In this document: positions 50,299 through 59,538 of the stretch, piece by piece
Position numbering within the stretch: position 1 is the stretch's first letter
Layout of the letters: every line of letters starts with the position of its first letter
NCBI RefSeq assembly: GCF_021531895.1
Contig: NZ_JAFBIX010000002.1
Span: 61,304-125,303 of the forward strand
Direction of reading: 5' to 3'
DNA: 64,000 nt
Source of the DNA: Faecalicatena contorta
GTDB lineage: Bacteria > Bacillota > Clostridia > Lachnospirales > Lachnospiraceae
The notes under the pieces: model-generated
Told to the model about the DNA's origin: nothing
What the model saw: only the letters and a program-made list of their open reading frames with translations
Database searches by the model: none
Made by a program: the position numbers and the translations under genes

Positions 50299-51663
50299 AT
50301 GAGTTACGAAAAATTGAATGAAAAGATCCTGGAGATGAAGGATGAGATGCTTGACAGTATCCGGGAAAGCGTTGCAGTCTGCAGTGTGAAGGGGGAACCG
50401 GAACCAGATGCACCTTATGGAAAGGAAGTAAAACAGGCACTGGATCATGCACTGGCACTTGGGGAAAAGATGGGATTTAGGACCGGAAATATTGACAATC
50501 GTGTCGGCTATATTGAGTATGGCGAAGGCGAAGAGATGGTCGGCGTTCTAGGACATCTGGATGTTGTTCCGCTGGGAGAAGGATGGGTTCATGACCCACT
50601 TGGGTGTGAAGTACAGGATGGAAAGATGTACGGACGCGGCGTTCAGGATGATAAAGGGCCGACGATCGGAGCTTTTTATGCATTAAAAGCGATCAAGGAT
50701 CTGGGACTTCCGCTTGACAGAAGAATCCGTGTACTGTTCGGATGTGATGAAGAATGCGGATCTTCCTGCGTAGAACATTATATCAAAGTGGGAGGAGAAC
50801 TCCCGACAATCGGATTTACACCGGATGCACAGTTCCCCGCAATCTTCTGTGAGAAAGGTCAGACTTTCTGGTACATTTCCAAAAAAGTAGAAGAAGCACC
50901 GGAAATTAAGGTATTATCTATTGAAGGCGGCGTGGCAAAGAATGTTGTGACACCAAAATGTACGCTGGTAGCTGAAGGAGATCTTGTTGTAGAAGAAAAA
51001 GATTATATTACAGTTGAAAAGAAAGATGGAAAGACTATCGTAACAGCAGAGGGACTCAGTGCGCATGGAAGTACACCAGAACTTGGAAAGAACGCAGCAG
51101 TCCGTCTGTTTGATGCTCTGAAAGGCAACTGCTTTGGCGGAGATCTTCAGAAGATGATTGATTTTATCATGGAAAAAGTTGGCTGGGAGACAAATGGTGC
51201 TTCTCTTGGTATTGCTTCTGAAGATGAGGAGACCGGTAATACGACTGTAAATCTCGGAATGATTAAGTATGACGGTCAGGAACTTCAGTTTACACTGGAT
51301 ATCCGTTATCCAAAGAATATTTCAGAGGAGACGGTTGTTGCAAATGTGACGAAGAATATCGAAGCTTATGGGCTTGAAGTGGAAAATGAACTTCATAGTC
51401 TTTTGTATGTGCCGAAGGACTCCGAGCTGGTTCAGAAGCTGACGAAGGTATATTGTGAGGAAACTGGAGATACTGATGCACAGCCAATTGCAATCGGAGG
51501 AGGAACTTACGCAAAATCATTTAAGAATATGGTGGCATTTGGACCAATCTTCCCAGGCGAAGAAGAAGTCATCCATGCGCCAAATGAGTTTGCAGTAATC
51601 GACAATCTGGTACGTTCGATCCAGATCACGGCAGCAGCAATGTACGAACTTGCACAAAAATAA
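50299..51663 (+). CDS. pepV: M20 family dipeptidase (PepV/Sapep type)
   Basis: The 454-residue metallopeptidase has the M20 metal motifs: GHLDVVPLGEGWVHDPLG (His ligand), RGVQDDKGPTIGAFYALKAI (bridging Asp), FGCDEECGSSCVEHY (Glu base and ligand), FTPDAQFP and a late His in EVIHAPNEFAVIDN. PepV-type enzymes cleave dipeptides and beta-Ala-dipeptides in the cytoplasm. I chose ATG 50299 (AAGGAAGG upstream); ATG 50278 is possible. It is followed after 28 bases by an M24 peptidase gene, so the two form a peptide-use operon. Confidence 0.87.
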   Translation: MSYEKLNEKILEMKDEMLDSIRESVAVCSVKGEPEPDAPYGKEVKQALDHALALGEKMGFRTGNIDNRVGYIEYGEGEEMVGVLGHLDVVPLGEGWVHDPLGCEVQDGKMYGRGVQDDKGPTIGAFYALKAIKDLGLPLDRRIRVLFGCDEECGSSCVEHYIKVGGELPTIGFTPDAQFPAIFCEKGQTFWYISKKVEEAPEIKVLSIEGGVAKNVVTPKCTLVAEGDLVVEEKDYITVEKKDGKTIVTAEGLSAHGSTPELGKNAAVRLFDALKGNCFGGDLQKMIDFIMEKVGWETNGASLGIASEDEETGNTTVNLGMIKYDGQELQFTLDIRYPKNISEETVVANVTKNIEAYGLEVENELHSLLYVPKDSELVQKLTKVYCEETGDTDAQPIAIGGGTYAKSFKNMVAFGPIFPGEEEVIHAPNEFAVIDNLVRSIQITAAAMYELAQK

Positions 51664-51691
51664 AACTTATAATAGAAGAGGAGAAATCGAA

Positions 51692-52765
51692 ATGAACGAG
51701 AGAATTCGCAGAGTATTGGAAAAAATGGAAAAGAAAGGACTGACCCAGCTGATCGTATCCGATCCACTGAGTATCTGTTTTCTGACAGGAATTATGGTAA
51801 ATCCGGGAGAGAGATTGTATGCGCTGTTACTTAGAACGAATGGAAAGCATACGTTATTCCTGAATTACCTGTATTATGTATCAAACACAGGATTCGAGGA
51901 AGTATGGTTCAGTGATATGGATGACCAGATTGGCGTTCTCATGGAGCATATTGATACAGAAAATACGCTTGGCATTGATAAGACATGGCCGGCTCGTTTC
52001 CTGATTCCGCTTCAGGAGCGTTGTCCAAATATGAAGACAGTATGGGGATCTGACTGTGTAGATGATGTCCGTGCAGTAAAGAATGAAGAAGAGATTGCAA
52101 TCATGAAAGAAGCTTCTGTGATTAATGATTCTGTTATGGAAAAAGCAGCAGCATTTATCAAAGAAGGAATGACAGAGAAGGAAATTGCAGATTATATTGA
52201 TTCTGAATTCTTTGCAGCTGGAGCAAGCGGAGTAAGCTTTGATACAATCGTATGCTTCGGTCCAAATGCCGCAGACCAGCATCATACACCGAGTGATACC
52301 AGAACTCTGAAAGCCGGAGAATGTGTGCTGATCGATATGGGTTGTGTATGGAAGGGCTACTGCTCAGATATGACAAGAACATTCTACTGCAAATCTGTTG
52401 ACGATGAACAGGCAGCAATTCATGATCTGGTGCGCACTGCAGTTGAGAAGGCTGAGGCAGTGATCAAACCGGGCGTTCGTTTCTGTGATATCGATGCGCA
52501 GGCAAGAGATCTGATCGATGAAGCTGGATACAGCGAATACTGGAAGATTCGTCTTGGACACTTTATCGGACAGGAAGACCATGAGTACGGAGATGTAAGC
52601 CCAATTAATAAAAATGTTGCAGAGCCGGGAATGATCTTCTCTATTGAGCCAGGAATCTACATTGAAGGAAAATACGGTGTACGTGTAGAAGATCTTGTAC
52701 TGGTAACAGAAGATGGACATGAACTTCTGAATGCAGTTGATAAGAAGTACAGAATCGTAGGATAA
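51692..52765 (+). CDS. M24 family aminopeptidase (Xaa-Pro peptidase)
   Basis: The 357-residue pita-bread metallopeptidase has an N-terminal creatinase-like domain (RRVLEKMEKKGLTQLIVSDPLSICFLTG) and a C-terminal catalytic domain with the five metal ligands in CVLIDMGCVWKGYCSDMTRTF (two Asp), RLGHFIG (His), FSIEPGIYIEG (Glu) and YGVRVEDLVLV (Glu). It removes the residue before proline from peptides. It should work with the M20 dipeptidase upstream. ATG 51692 follows AAGAGGAG. Normal length for the family. Confidence 0.88.
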   Translation: MNERIRRVLEKMEKKGLTQLIVSDPLSICFLTGIMVNPGERLYALLLRTNGKHTLFLNYLYYVSNTGFEEVWFSDMDDQIGVLMEHIDTENTLGIDKTWPARFLIPLQERCPNMKTVWGSDCVDDVRAVKNEEEIAIMKEASVINDSVMEKAAAFIKEGMTEKEIADYIDSEFFAAGASGVSFDTIVCFGPNAADQHHTPSDTRTLKAGECVLIDMGCVWKGYCSDMTRTFYCKSVDDEQAAIHDLVRTAVEKAEAVIKPGVRFCDIDAQARDLIDEAGYSEYWKIRLGHFIGQEDHEYGDVSPINKNVAEPGMIFSIEPGIYIEGKYGVRVEDLVLVTEDGHELLNAVDKKYRIVG

Positions 52766-52834
52766 TACATATTTAACATATTTTAATTTAAGGCATATCT
52801 TAACATGAAGAATATTATTTCGGAGTGTAAAGAT

Positions 52835-53596
52835 ATGCCTTATTCAATTATGTTAGATGCAGGCCATGGCGGACGTGATTTTGGGGCTGTATACAATGGG
52901 CGTCGGGAAAAAGATGATAATCTACGTCTGGTACTGGCAATCGGAGAGATCCTGCAGAATAATGATATTGATGTAGAGTACACGCGGACAACAGATGTCT
53001 ATGAGACTCCATATGAAAAAGCAATGGAGGCTAATAATGCAGGAGTGGATTTCTTTATTTCGATTCATCGAAATTCATTTCCAACAGATAATGAAGTGTC
53101 AGGAGTGGAAAGCCTTGTGTACAGCCTTACAGGATTAAAATATCAGATGGCGCAGGAGATTAATGATCAATTAGAGACGATAGGATTTGTGAATCTCGGA
53201 GTCAAGGCGCGGCCGAATCTGGTCGTGCTTCGTAAGACAGAGATGCCGGCAGTACTGGTGGAAGTAGGATTTATTAATTCAGATATAGATAATCGGCTGT
53301 TTGATGAGAATTTCGAAGAAATCGCACAGGCAATTGCATCCGGCATTTTGGATACACTGAATTTTGCAGGTGTGATACAGGAGAATAATTACCGTGTCCA
53401 GGTGGGAGCATTTCGCAATCGTACTTATGCAGAAAGATTATTAGATGAACTGATGGAGCAGGAATTCCCGGCTTATATTAACGATTCTGGACCATATTAT
53501 CGTGTCCAGGTGGGTGGATATGAGAACTTGAATGAAGCTGCCGATATGGAGCGTCGCCTGAAGCGGGCTGGGTATCCGACAGTAATTGTAAAATGA
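52835..53596 (+). CDS. N-acetylmuramoyl-L-alanine amidase with SPOR domain
   Basis: The 253-residue protein has an Amidase_3 domain: SIMLDAGHGGRDFGAV (zinc His), a Glu in RREKDDNLRLV, FISIHRNSF (zinc His) and LVEVGFINSD (catalytic Glu). It is followed by a SPOR domain made of two YRVQVG(A/G) strands (about residues 190-253), which binds stripped peptidoglycan at division septa or the spore coat. There is no signal peptide, so export may follow mother-cell lysis as for CwlC-type sporulation amidases, or by another route. ATG 52835 follows GGAGTG; an upstream ATG at 52805 lacks such a site. Confidence 0.85.
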   Translation: MPYSIMLDAGHGGRDFGAVYNGRREKDDNLRLVLAIGEILQNNDIDVEYTRTTDVYETPYEKAMEANNAGVDFFISIHRNSFPTDNEVSGVESLVYSLTGLKYQMAQEINDQLETIGFVNLGVKARPNLVVLRKTEMPAVLVEVGFINSDIDNRLFDENFEEIAQAIASGILDTLNFAGVIQENNYRVQVGAFRNRTYAERLLDELMEQEFPAYINDSGPYYRVQVGGYENLNEAADMERRLKRAGYPTVIVK

Positions 53597-53645
53597 ATTA
53601 GTGTCAGGACAGAATAGATTTTACACAAATTTTTCACGAATATTT

Positions 53646-53673
53646 TTGGAACTTAACATTTTTTTCTTATAAT
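53646..53673 (+). promoter_or_regulatory. Promoter of the small membrane protein gene
   Basis: TTGGAA (53646-53651) and a perfect TATAAT (53668-53673) with 16-base spacing, 46 bases before the ATG. Confidence 0.55.
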
Positions 53674-53718
53674 GCACTTGAAAGAGAAGTAGATAGTGAG
53701 CTTTTAGGAGGATTCGTG

Positions 53719-53961
53719 ATGAGAGAATTATGGAACGTTGTTAATAAAATATTTGGTGAAGATTCTGCGATAGGTGCATTTCTGGCGGTCAATATTATCT
53801 GCTGGACCATAGGAACATTGGTGTTGGGGCTGGTATTTTGTGTGATAACAGGAACGGTTGTAGGCACATGTATTACCAGACTTATGTGCGCGGCAATTTA
53901 TGCAGGAATTATTATGGGACTTTTCGGAGGAATATTTTTCTTAATGCGTAGGCAGTCATAA
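53719..53961 (+). CDS. Small two-helix membrane protein
   Basis: The 80-residue protein has two long hydrophobic segments (about residues 20-47, AFLAVNIICWTIGTLVLGLVF..., and 54-76, LMCAAIYAGIIMGLFGGIFFLM) with short polar ends and a basic C-terminus (RRQS). I do not recognise it. A clear promoter and TTTTAGGAGG with good spacing make it likely to be expressed. It stands alone between the amidase and the sigma-like gene. A role as membrane-associated small protein is all that can be said. Confidence 0.6.
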   Translation: MRELWNVVNKIFGEDSAIGAFLAVNIICWTIGTLVLGLVFCVITGTVVGTCITRLMCAAIYAGIIMGLFGGIFFLMRRQS

Positions 53962-54127
53962 TTTAAATTAAGATTTTTCATTCATAAATATAGTTGTAAT
54001 AGTTAATAGTAAAAAGGGCTGGTTTTGAGTAGAATTCAAGGCTGGCTTTTTTTTGACGTAACAAAGAGACTATGTTAAGATATTTCTGAAAAGAAAAGAA
54101 TCCGCGGAAGCGGTGGAGGAGATAGAT

Positions 54128-54817
54128 ATGGCAGGAAAATTAGAATTTAAAGCAAAGTTAAGCGGTGTGTTAGAGTTGGCCAAGAGCAAGGGCGGAAAGA
54201 TTGCGCTGGAAGATGTGGAAAAGTATTTTGAAGATGATCAGCTCTCACAGGAACAGATGGATCTGGTGTGTGAATATCTGATGTCCCAGAAGATGGTGGT
54301 GTTAGGATATGTGAAAAAGGGAGGAACCATAAAAGAGAAGGAAGAAGAGCCAGTCGCTTTGAGTAAAGAAGAACAGGCATATATCGAAGATTATCTGAGA
54401 GATATTGATCAGCTTCGAGATAACAATATGGAAGAAGTACGTATGGCTTATTATCTTCCGAAGGTGATTGAGGAAGCAATAGAGATGCATCATCCAGATA
54501 TCTTCATAGGTGACATGATTCAGGAAGGAAGTATCAGCCTTATGCTGGCCTTAAACGCGACTGGAGAAGGAAAAGAAGATGAAGCAAAGGTTATGGAAGA
54601 AGTACGTGCCGGAATACAGACGCTGATAGAATCACAGACAGAGACCAAGCGCCAGGATAAGAAGATGGTAGAACGGGTGTCCGAACTGGAAGAAACCATT
54701 CAGAATATGAAAGAAGAATTCGGAAGAGAAGTCAGTGCGGAAGAAGTTGCCGAACGGCTTGGAGTTACAGAAGAAGAATTAGGAGATATCCTGAAATTAG
54801 CAGGAGAAGACTCATAG
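54128..54817 (+). CDS. Sigma-70-like protein lacking promoter-recognition regions
   Basis: The 229-residue acidic protein follows the order of a primary sigma factor but misses parts. Residues 5-60 resemble sigma region 1.1. Residues 80-150 resemble regions 1.2-2.2 (SKEEQAYIEDYLRDID, then IGDMIQEGSISLMLAL, compare the core-binding DLIQEGNLGLM). The aromatic region 2.3-2.4 that melts and reads the -10 element and region 4 for the -35 are absent. The end (EFGREVSAEEVAERLGVTEEELGDIL) is region-3-like. It could bind RNA polymerase without specifying a promoter. GGAGGAG precedes ATG 54128. Confidence 0.65.
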   Translation: MAGKLEFKAKLSGVLELAKSKGGKIALEDVEKYFEDDQLSQEQMDLVCEYLMSQKMVVLGYVKKGGTIKEKEEEPVALSKEEQAYIEDYLRDIDQLRDNNMEEVRMAYYLPKVIEEAIEMHHPDIFIGDMIQEGSISLMLALNATGEGKEDEAKVMEEVRAGIQTLIESQTETKRQDKKMVERVSELEETIQNMKEEFGREVSAEEVAERLGVTEEELGDILKLAGEDS

Positions 54818-54833
54818 GGGACACGGTAATTTT

Positions 54834-54875
54834 AATTTGGGACGGAGGAAAATGAAAAAACCCCCGTCCCAAATT
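54834..54875. terminator. Hairpin between the sigma-like gene and the histidine kinase
   Basis: Arms AATTTGGGACGG (54834-54845) and CCGTCCCAAATT (54864-54875) form a 12-bp stem between convergent genes. Just before it GGGGACACGG resembles the core of the dispersed hairpin family. It may terminate both genes. Confidence 0.65.
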
Positions 54876-56280
54876 AGCCTTTTGGAAGTGAGAAGATGAA
54901 TTCGGTTCCCACTCCTTCTGTGCTTATAACATTGATGTTTTCGCCATGTGCCTGGATTGCCTCCTTGACGATGGCGAGTCCGAGCCCTGTCCCTTTTTTG
55001 TCTTTGCCGCGGGAGAGGTCGGATTTGTAAAAGCGCTCCCAGATCTTGTTCAGGGAATTCCTTGGAATTCCAATACCGTCGTCTTTGACGGAGGTATAGA
55101 TCTTGTCTCCCCGCCGGGTAGTCTCGATGGTAATAGAGGAATCTGGGTCGCTGAATTTTATGGCGTTGTCAATCAGATTATAGAGAACCTGTTGAATTTT
55201 GCGTTTATCTGCGTATACATTCAGATGTTTGGTGGCAAATAATAATTCTATGGATATTTTTTTCTGTGTGCAGGTGCCTTCGAAGGAGGCGGCCACGTTT
55301 TTAATCATCTCGTGGATGTCGAATATCTCTTTATTGAGAAGCAGATTCTTAGTGTCAAATTCGTTCAGGGTCAGGAGATCCTGGGTCAGATCAGTCAGTC
55401 GCTCTGTCTCAAATAATATAATCTTCAGATATTTTTCGTGTAACTCCTGTGGAATTGTACCGTCGACCATGGCTTCTACATATCCTTTGATAGAGGTTAG
55501 AGGAGAACGGAAGTCGTGGGAAACATTTGCCACGAATTTCTTCTGGTAATCTTCCATATCCTTTAATTGTGAGGACATATAGTTCAATGATGCAGAGAGG
55601 TAACCCATCTCGTCTTCGGTGTTTACCGGAATCTCATATTCCAGATTGCCAGAGGCATATTGCTTGGCGGCTTCTGTTACCTTGCGAAGCGGTCGGTATA
55701 CGAAGAACTGGAACGCGAGAAGTATCATGAATGAGAGCAAATATATCACAATCATTGTAATCGTAGTCGCGCGAAGCAGAATGTGCTGAAATTCATTCAG
55801 GTCGGATACGTATTTATGAATGAGCAGATATCCTTTTGGAGAGTAGTTATACACGACAGGGGCAATGACGGTGATAACATCTTCGTCAAAATAACCGTGG
55901 TAATCGCCAGTCTGTGATTGGGAACTTCCACTTTCGGCCGGATTAAAATCTTCGATGACAGAAGGAGACATTGGGTAGTCGTAAGGCTGCGCAGAGAAAA
56001 GAACATTCCCTTCTTTATCAACAAACCATACGGCTGCATCAAGCTGTGTCTCGATTCCGGATAGTTGAAGTGCTACTTCAGAACCATCCAGTTCATTGGA
56101 AAAATAAGAGGACAGATAATTGTTGGCAATCAGGTTTGCTTCTGTATACATCGTTGAAGTCAGGTAATTCTGCATAGGAGTTTCCATCAGGCTGGAAGTC
56201 AGAGTAGCTACGGTAAAGAGACTGAGAAACCCGAATATAATATAAACAATGATGAATTTTAGATATAATGTGCTGCGCAT
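54874..56280 (-). CDS. Sensor histidine kinase (PhoR-like)
   Basis: The 468-residue protein has an N-terminal membrane helix (FIIVYIIFGFLSLFTVATL), an extracellular sensor of about 130 residues, a second helix (TTITMIVIYLLSFMILLAFQFF), a HAMP domain (YRPLRKVTEAAKQYASGNLEYEI), the phospho-acceptor VSHDFRSPLTSIKGYVEAM, and an ATPase domain with N box (LIDNAIKF), G1 DDGIGIP and G2 GTGLGLAIVKEAI. It phosphorylates the response regulator encoded 30 bases upstream. The signal is unknown; the layout is that of cell-envelope sensors. Confidence 0.92.
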   Translation of the reverse strand: MRSTLYLKFIIVYIIFGFLSLFTVATLTSSLMETPMQNYLTSTMYTEANLIANNYLSSYFSNELDGSEVALQLSGIETQLDAAVWFVDKEGNVLFSAQPYDYPMSPSVIEDFNPAESGSSQSQTGDYHGYFDEDVITVIAPVVYNYSPKGYLLIHKYVSDLNEFQHILLRATTITMIVIYLLSFMILLAFQFFVYRPLRKVTEAAKQYASGNLEYEIPVNTEDEMGYLSASLNYMSSQLKDMEDYQKKFVANVSHDFRSPLTSIKGYVEAMVDGTIPQELHEKYLKIILFETERLTDLTQDLLTLNEFDTKNLLLNKEIFDIHEMIKNVAASFEGTCTQKKISIELLFATKHLNVYADKRKIQQVLYNLIDNAIKFSDPDSSITIETTRRGDKIYTSVKDDGIGIPRNSLNKIWERFYKSDLSRGKDKKGTGLGLAIVKEAIQAHGENINVISTEGVGTEFIFSLPKG

Positions 56281-56310
56281 AGGGCTCCTTTCTCACCTGT
56301 GAAAATGCAA

Positions 56311-57012
56311 TTATTTTACTTCAAATTTATAACCGATTCCCCAGACCGTGCTAAGGCTCCAGGAAGGATGATCTTTGATCTTTTCACGGAGACGCTTAAT
56401 ATGAACGTCAACAGTTCGGGTGTCACCAATATATTCATATCCCCAGATCTGGTCTAACAATTGTTCGCGTGTGAAGACCTGATTCGGCGAGGCTGCCAGG
56501 AAATACAGTAATTCCAGTTCTTTTGGCGGCATGTCGACTGTTACACCGTCTACTAATACAGAATAATTGGTCAGATTAATCGTAATACCTGGGTATTCTA
56601 CACATTTTCCCTTATCTTCTTTTGGAGAATCTGCTTTTTGAATCGGTTGATAACGGCGTAAGACTGCTTTGACACGGGCTACCATTTCTTTGGAATCAAA
56701 AGGCTTCATAATGTAATCATCTGCTCCAAGTTCCAGACCAAGTACTTTGTCGAAGACTTCACCTTTGGCAGACAGCATGATGATTGGAACATTAGATTTT
56801 GTGCGGATTTCACGGCAAACCTGATAGCCGTCAATGCCAGGAAGCATAAGATCCAGCAGAATCAGATTGGGCTGATAAGTTTCATAGGCGATCAGTGCCT
56901 TTTCTCCGTCATGCACCATCATAGTATCAAAACATTCTTTTGTAAGATATAGAGAAATCAATTCAGCGATATTTTCATCATCGTCTACGATCAATATTTT
57001 TTGTTTGTTCAC
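56311..57012 (-). CDS. OmpR/PhoB family response regulator
   Basis: The 233-residue protein has a receiver domain (ILIVDDDENIAELI, phospho-acceptor Asp in LILLDLMLPGIDGYQVC, Thr/Ser switch in PIIMLSAKG, Lys in DDYIMKPFDSKE) and a C-terminal winged helix (LPPKELELLYFLAASPNQVFTREQLLDQIWGYEYIGDTRTVDVHIKRLREKI). It is the first gene of a two-component operon and precedes its kinase. MutS2 lies 35 bases upstream on the same strand, so all three may be co-transcribed. Confidence 0.93.
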   Translation of the reverse strand: MNKQKILIVDDDENIAELISLYLTKECFDTMMVHDGEKALIAYETYQPNLILLDLMLPGIDGYQVCREIRTKSNVPIIMLSAKGEVFDKVLGLELGADDYIMKPFDSKEMVARVKAVLRRYQPIQKADSPKEDKGKCVEYPGITINLTNYSVLVDGVTVDMPPKELELLYFLAASPNQVFTREQLLDQIWGYEYIGDTRTVDVHIKRLREKIKDHPSWSLSTVWGIGYKFEVK

Positions 57013-57046
57013 TTTATCACTCCTCCTCAGGAATTATTCCAGTCAT

Positions 57047-59431
57047 TTATTTTAGTTCCACAATTGTAACACCGGCATCTCCTTCACCGAATGCACCGAG
57101 CCGGAAAGACTTTACATGCTTTTGGCGCCGCAGATAGGTGTGAATACCAGCTCTTAATGCGCCGGTTCCTTTCCCGTGAACAACTCGCACGGATGAAAGA
57201 TGAGCCAGATAAGCATCATCCAGATATTTATCCAGTTCAGCAACTGCTTCATCTACTGTTTTGCCGAGAAGATTAATCTCTGGACTTACGGAAAGAGATT
57301 TACCCATCTTCATCTTGCCTTTGCTGGTCTGATGCATCTTTTTGGCTGAGTAAGAAGGTGCTTCTTCGATGATCTCCAGATCGGAAATAGGAACCTGTGA
57401 GCGAAGAATTCCCATCTGTACTGTAACATTTCCCTTCGAATCGGGCAGCGAAGTGACCGTCCCGTTTAGATTCATACTTAAGACTTTGACGGATTCCCCA
57501 AGCTTGAAGTCACTTGGCTTATGCTGCTTGCGTGGCTTTGGGGTCTCCCGCTTCATGCCGGAACGTGTAGAATCCATTTTCTTGCGGAGACGTTCACGTT
57601 CTTTTTCCATCTCAGCAACGGAGATATTCTCTTTGCCGAATTTGCGGAAATTACGCATGGTCTCGTCTGCAGTTTCTTTGGCGTCGGCTAATATTGCATG
57701 AGCTTTTTCATTTGCCTCTCGAAGAATACGTTCTTTTTGTTCTTCCAGTTTTTCTTGCTTTTGCTTTGCCTCCGTCTTTAAACGTTCCAATTCACGCTTG
57801 TAAGCAGCAATCTCTTCTTGCTCTTTTTGAATGGTCCGTTTACTGGTCTCCAGATCGGTCAGAAGATCTTCGAAGGATTCATCCTGCTCGGTCAGATGTG
57901 TCTTAGCTTCCTGGATGATATAGTCCGGAAGGCCAAGCTTTCCGGCGATGGCAAATGCATTGCTCTTGCCGGGAATTCCGATCAAGAGGCGGTATGTCGG
58001 GCGTAAAGTCTCCAAGTCAAATTCACAGCAGGCATTTTCTACTCCAGGTGTAGACAGGGCAAATACTTTCAATTCACTATAGTGAGTCGTTGCCATGGTA
58101 CGGATACCACGCTGATGTAGATGATTCAAAATGGCGATTGCCAGGGCAGCACCTTCGGTAGGATCTGTACCGGCACCTAATTCGTCGAATAGTACCAGGG
58201 AATGTTCATCTACATGTTTCAAAAAAGATACGATATTGGTCATATGGGATGAGAAGGTACTCAGGCTCTGCTCAATACTCTGCTCGTCGCCGATATCTGC
58301 GTATACGTTATCAAAAACAGCCAGTTCCGAACGGTCCAGTGCTGGAATATGAAGTCCAGCCTGACCCATCAATGTAAATAGACCTACCGTTTTTAAAGAA
58401 ACGGTTTTTCCTCCGGTGTTCGGACCAGTGACAATCAAGAGGTCGAATTCGTCGCCCAATGTAATGGTGATCGGTACAACCTTCTTTTTATCCAGAAGTG
58501 GATGGCGACCTTCGCGGATGTGAATGCGTCCCTCGGTGTTGAACCGGGGCATGGAAGCGTTCATATCCAGAGCCAGACTGCCCCTTGCAAAGATAAAATC
58601 CAGTTCACTGAGTACAGAGTAGTCGGTGCGAATGGTCTCAATATATTCGGCAGCATCTACACTTAGACGTGCCAGGATGACTTGAATCTCTTCCTGTTCC
58701 TTTCCATAGAGTTCTTTTAAATCGTTGTTCAGCTTCACGACTGCCATTGGCTCGATGAAGAGTGTAGAGCCGGTAGCCGACTGATCGTGGATCAGACCGG
58801 ATACCTGACTGCGGTACTCTGCTTTTACAGGGATGCAGTAGCGGTCTCCACGCATGGTAATGATTGCATCTTGCAGATAAGTGCGAAGAGAGCCGTTGAC
58901 CAGTCCGGTTAAGGTTGCGTGGACTTTGTCGTTGATCTGGTTGATTGAACGGCGGATATGCTTCAAAGTACTGCTGGCATCATCGCTGATCTCGTCTTCT
59001 TCCAGAATGCAGCGGCGAATCTCTGTTGTTAAGATAGAAACAGGCTCTAATTGCTGGAAAAATGTGTCCAGACAATCTTCCAAATCGTCTGCATTCTCAT
59101 GGCGACCATAAGATTTGGCCCTTCCGGCAGCTTCCAGAAGCTTGCAGATACGAAGCAACTCGCCGCTTCCAAGAGCAGCACCGATCTCCAGACGCTTCAG
59201 GGAATCATTGACAGGATTACATCCACTAAAGGAAAGGCGGCCCTTCTTAACAATTCGCGTAAATGCGGCGGCTGTCTGCTCCTGAGCCGTCTGTATATCT
59301 GACAGTGAGGTCATAGGTTTCAGTCTCCGGCAGCGCTCTTTGCCGCTGAAAGAAGAAGCCTGCTCTGTTAATAATTCAATTATTTTATTGTATTCTAGTT
59401 TTGTTAAAGTTTTCTTATTCATCTTATTCAC
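57047..59431 (-). CDS. mutS2: Endonuclease MutS2
   Basis: The 794-residue protein has the MutS2 layout: N-terminal core and lever helices (LEYNKIIELLTEQASSFSGKERC), the ABC ATPase with Walker A VTGPNTGGKTVSLKTVG, Walker B LVLFDELGAGTDPTEGAALA and the ATTHYSELK loop, a long coiled coil with basic linker, a KOW-like strand segment and the C-terminal Smr nuclease domain (LDKYLDDAYLAHLSSVRVVHGKGTGALRAG). MutS2 suppresses recombination or, in Firmicutes, splits collided ribosomes. TTG or ATG starts: ATG 59431 and ATG 59422 are close; I keep the first. Length is normal. Confidence 0.93.
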   Translation of the reverse strand: MNKMNKKTLTKLEYNKIIELLTEQASSFSGKERCRRLKPMTSLSDIQTAQEQTAAAFTRIVKKGRLSFSGCNPVNDSLKRLEIGAALGSGELLRICKLLEAAGRAKSYGRHENADDLEDCLDTFFQQLEPVSILTTEIRRCILEEDEISDDASSTLKHIRRSINQINDKVHATLTGLVNGSLRTYLQDAIITMRGDRYCIPVKAEYRSQVSGLIHDQSATGSTLFIEPMAVVKLNNDLKELYGKEQEEIQVILARLSVDAAEYIETIRTDYSVLSELDFIFARGSLALDMNASMPRFNTEGRIHIREGRHPLLDKKKVVPITITLGDEFDLLIVTGPNTGGKTVSLKTVGLFTLMGQAGLHIPALDRSELAVFDNVYADIGDEQSIEQSLSTFSSHMTNIVSFLKHVDEHSLVLFDELGAGTDPTEGAALAIAILNHLHQRGIRTMATTHYSELKVFALSTPGVENACCEFDLETLRPTYRLLIGIPGKSNAFAIAGKLGLPDYIIQEAKTHLTEQDESFEDLLTDLETSKRTIQKEQEEIAAYKRELERLKTEAKQKQEKLEEQKERILREANEKAHAILADAKETADETMRNFRKFGKENISVAEMEKERERLRKKMDSTRSGMKRETPKPRKQHKPSDFKLGESVKVLSMNLNGTVTSLPDSKGNVTVQMGILRSQVPISDLEIIEEAPSYSAKKMHQTSKGKMKMGKSLSVSPEINLLGKTVDEAVAELDKYLDDAYLAHLSSVRVVHGKGTGALRAGIHTYLRRQKHVKSFRLGAFGEGDAGVTIVELK

Positions 59432-59538
59432 CTAGACCTATTCTACCTTATTTGCGCAACAAAGAAAAGGATAAATATTGAACATTCGCTATTCTTACGC
59501 TATACTATAAGAAGGATTGTAAAGGAGTAAATGCGTCT

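Noticed and set aside
54000..54060. Hairpin near GCTGG...GGCTGGC
   Set aside because: The two GCTGG parts are direct repeats, not complementary, so no stem forms.
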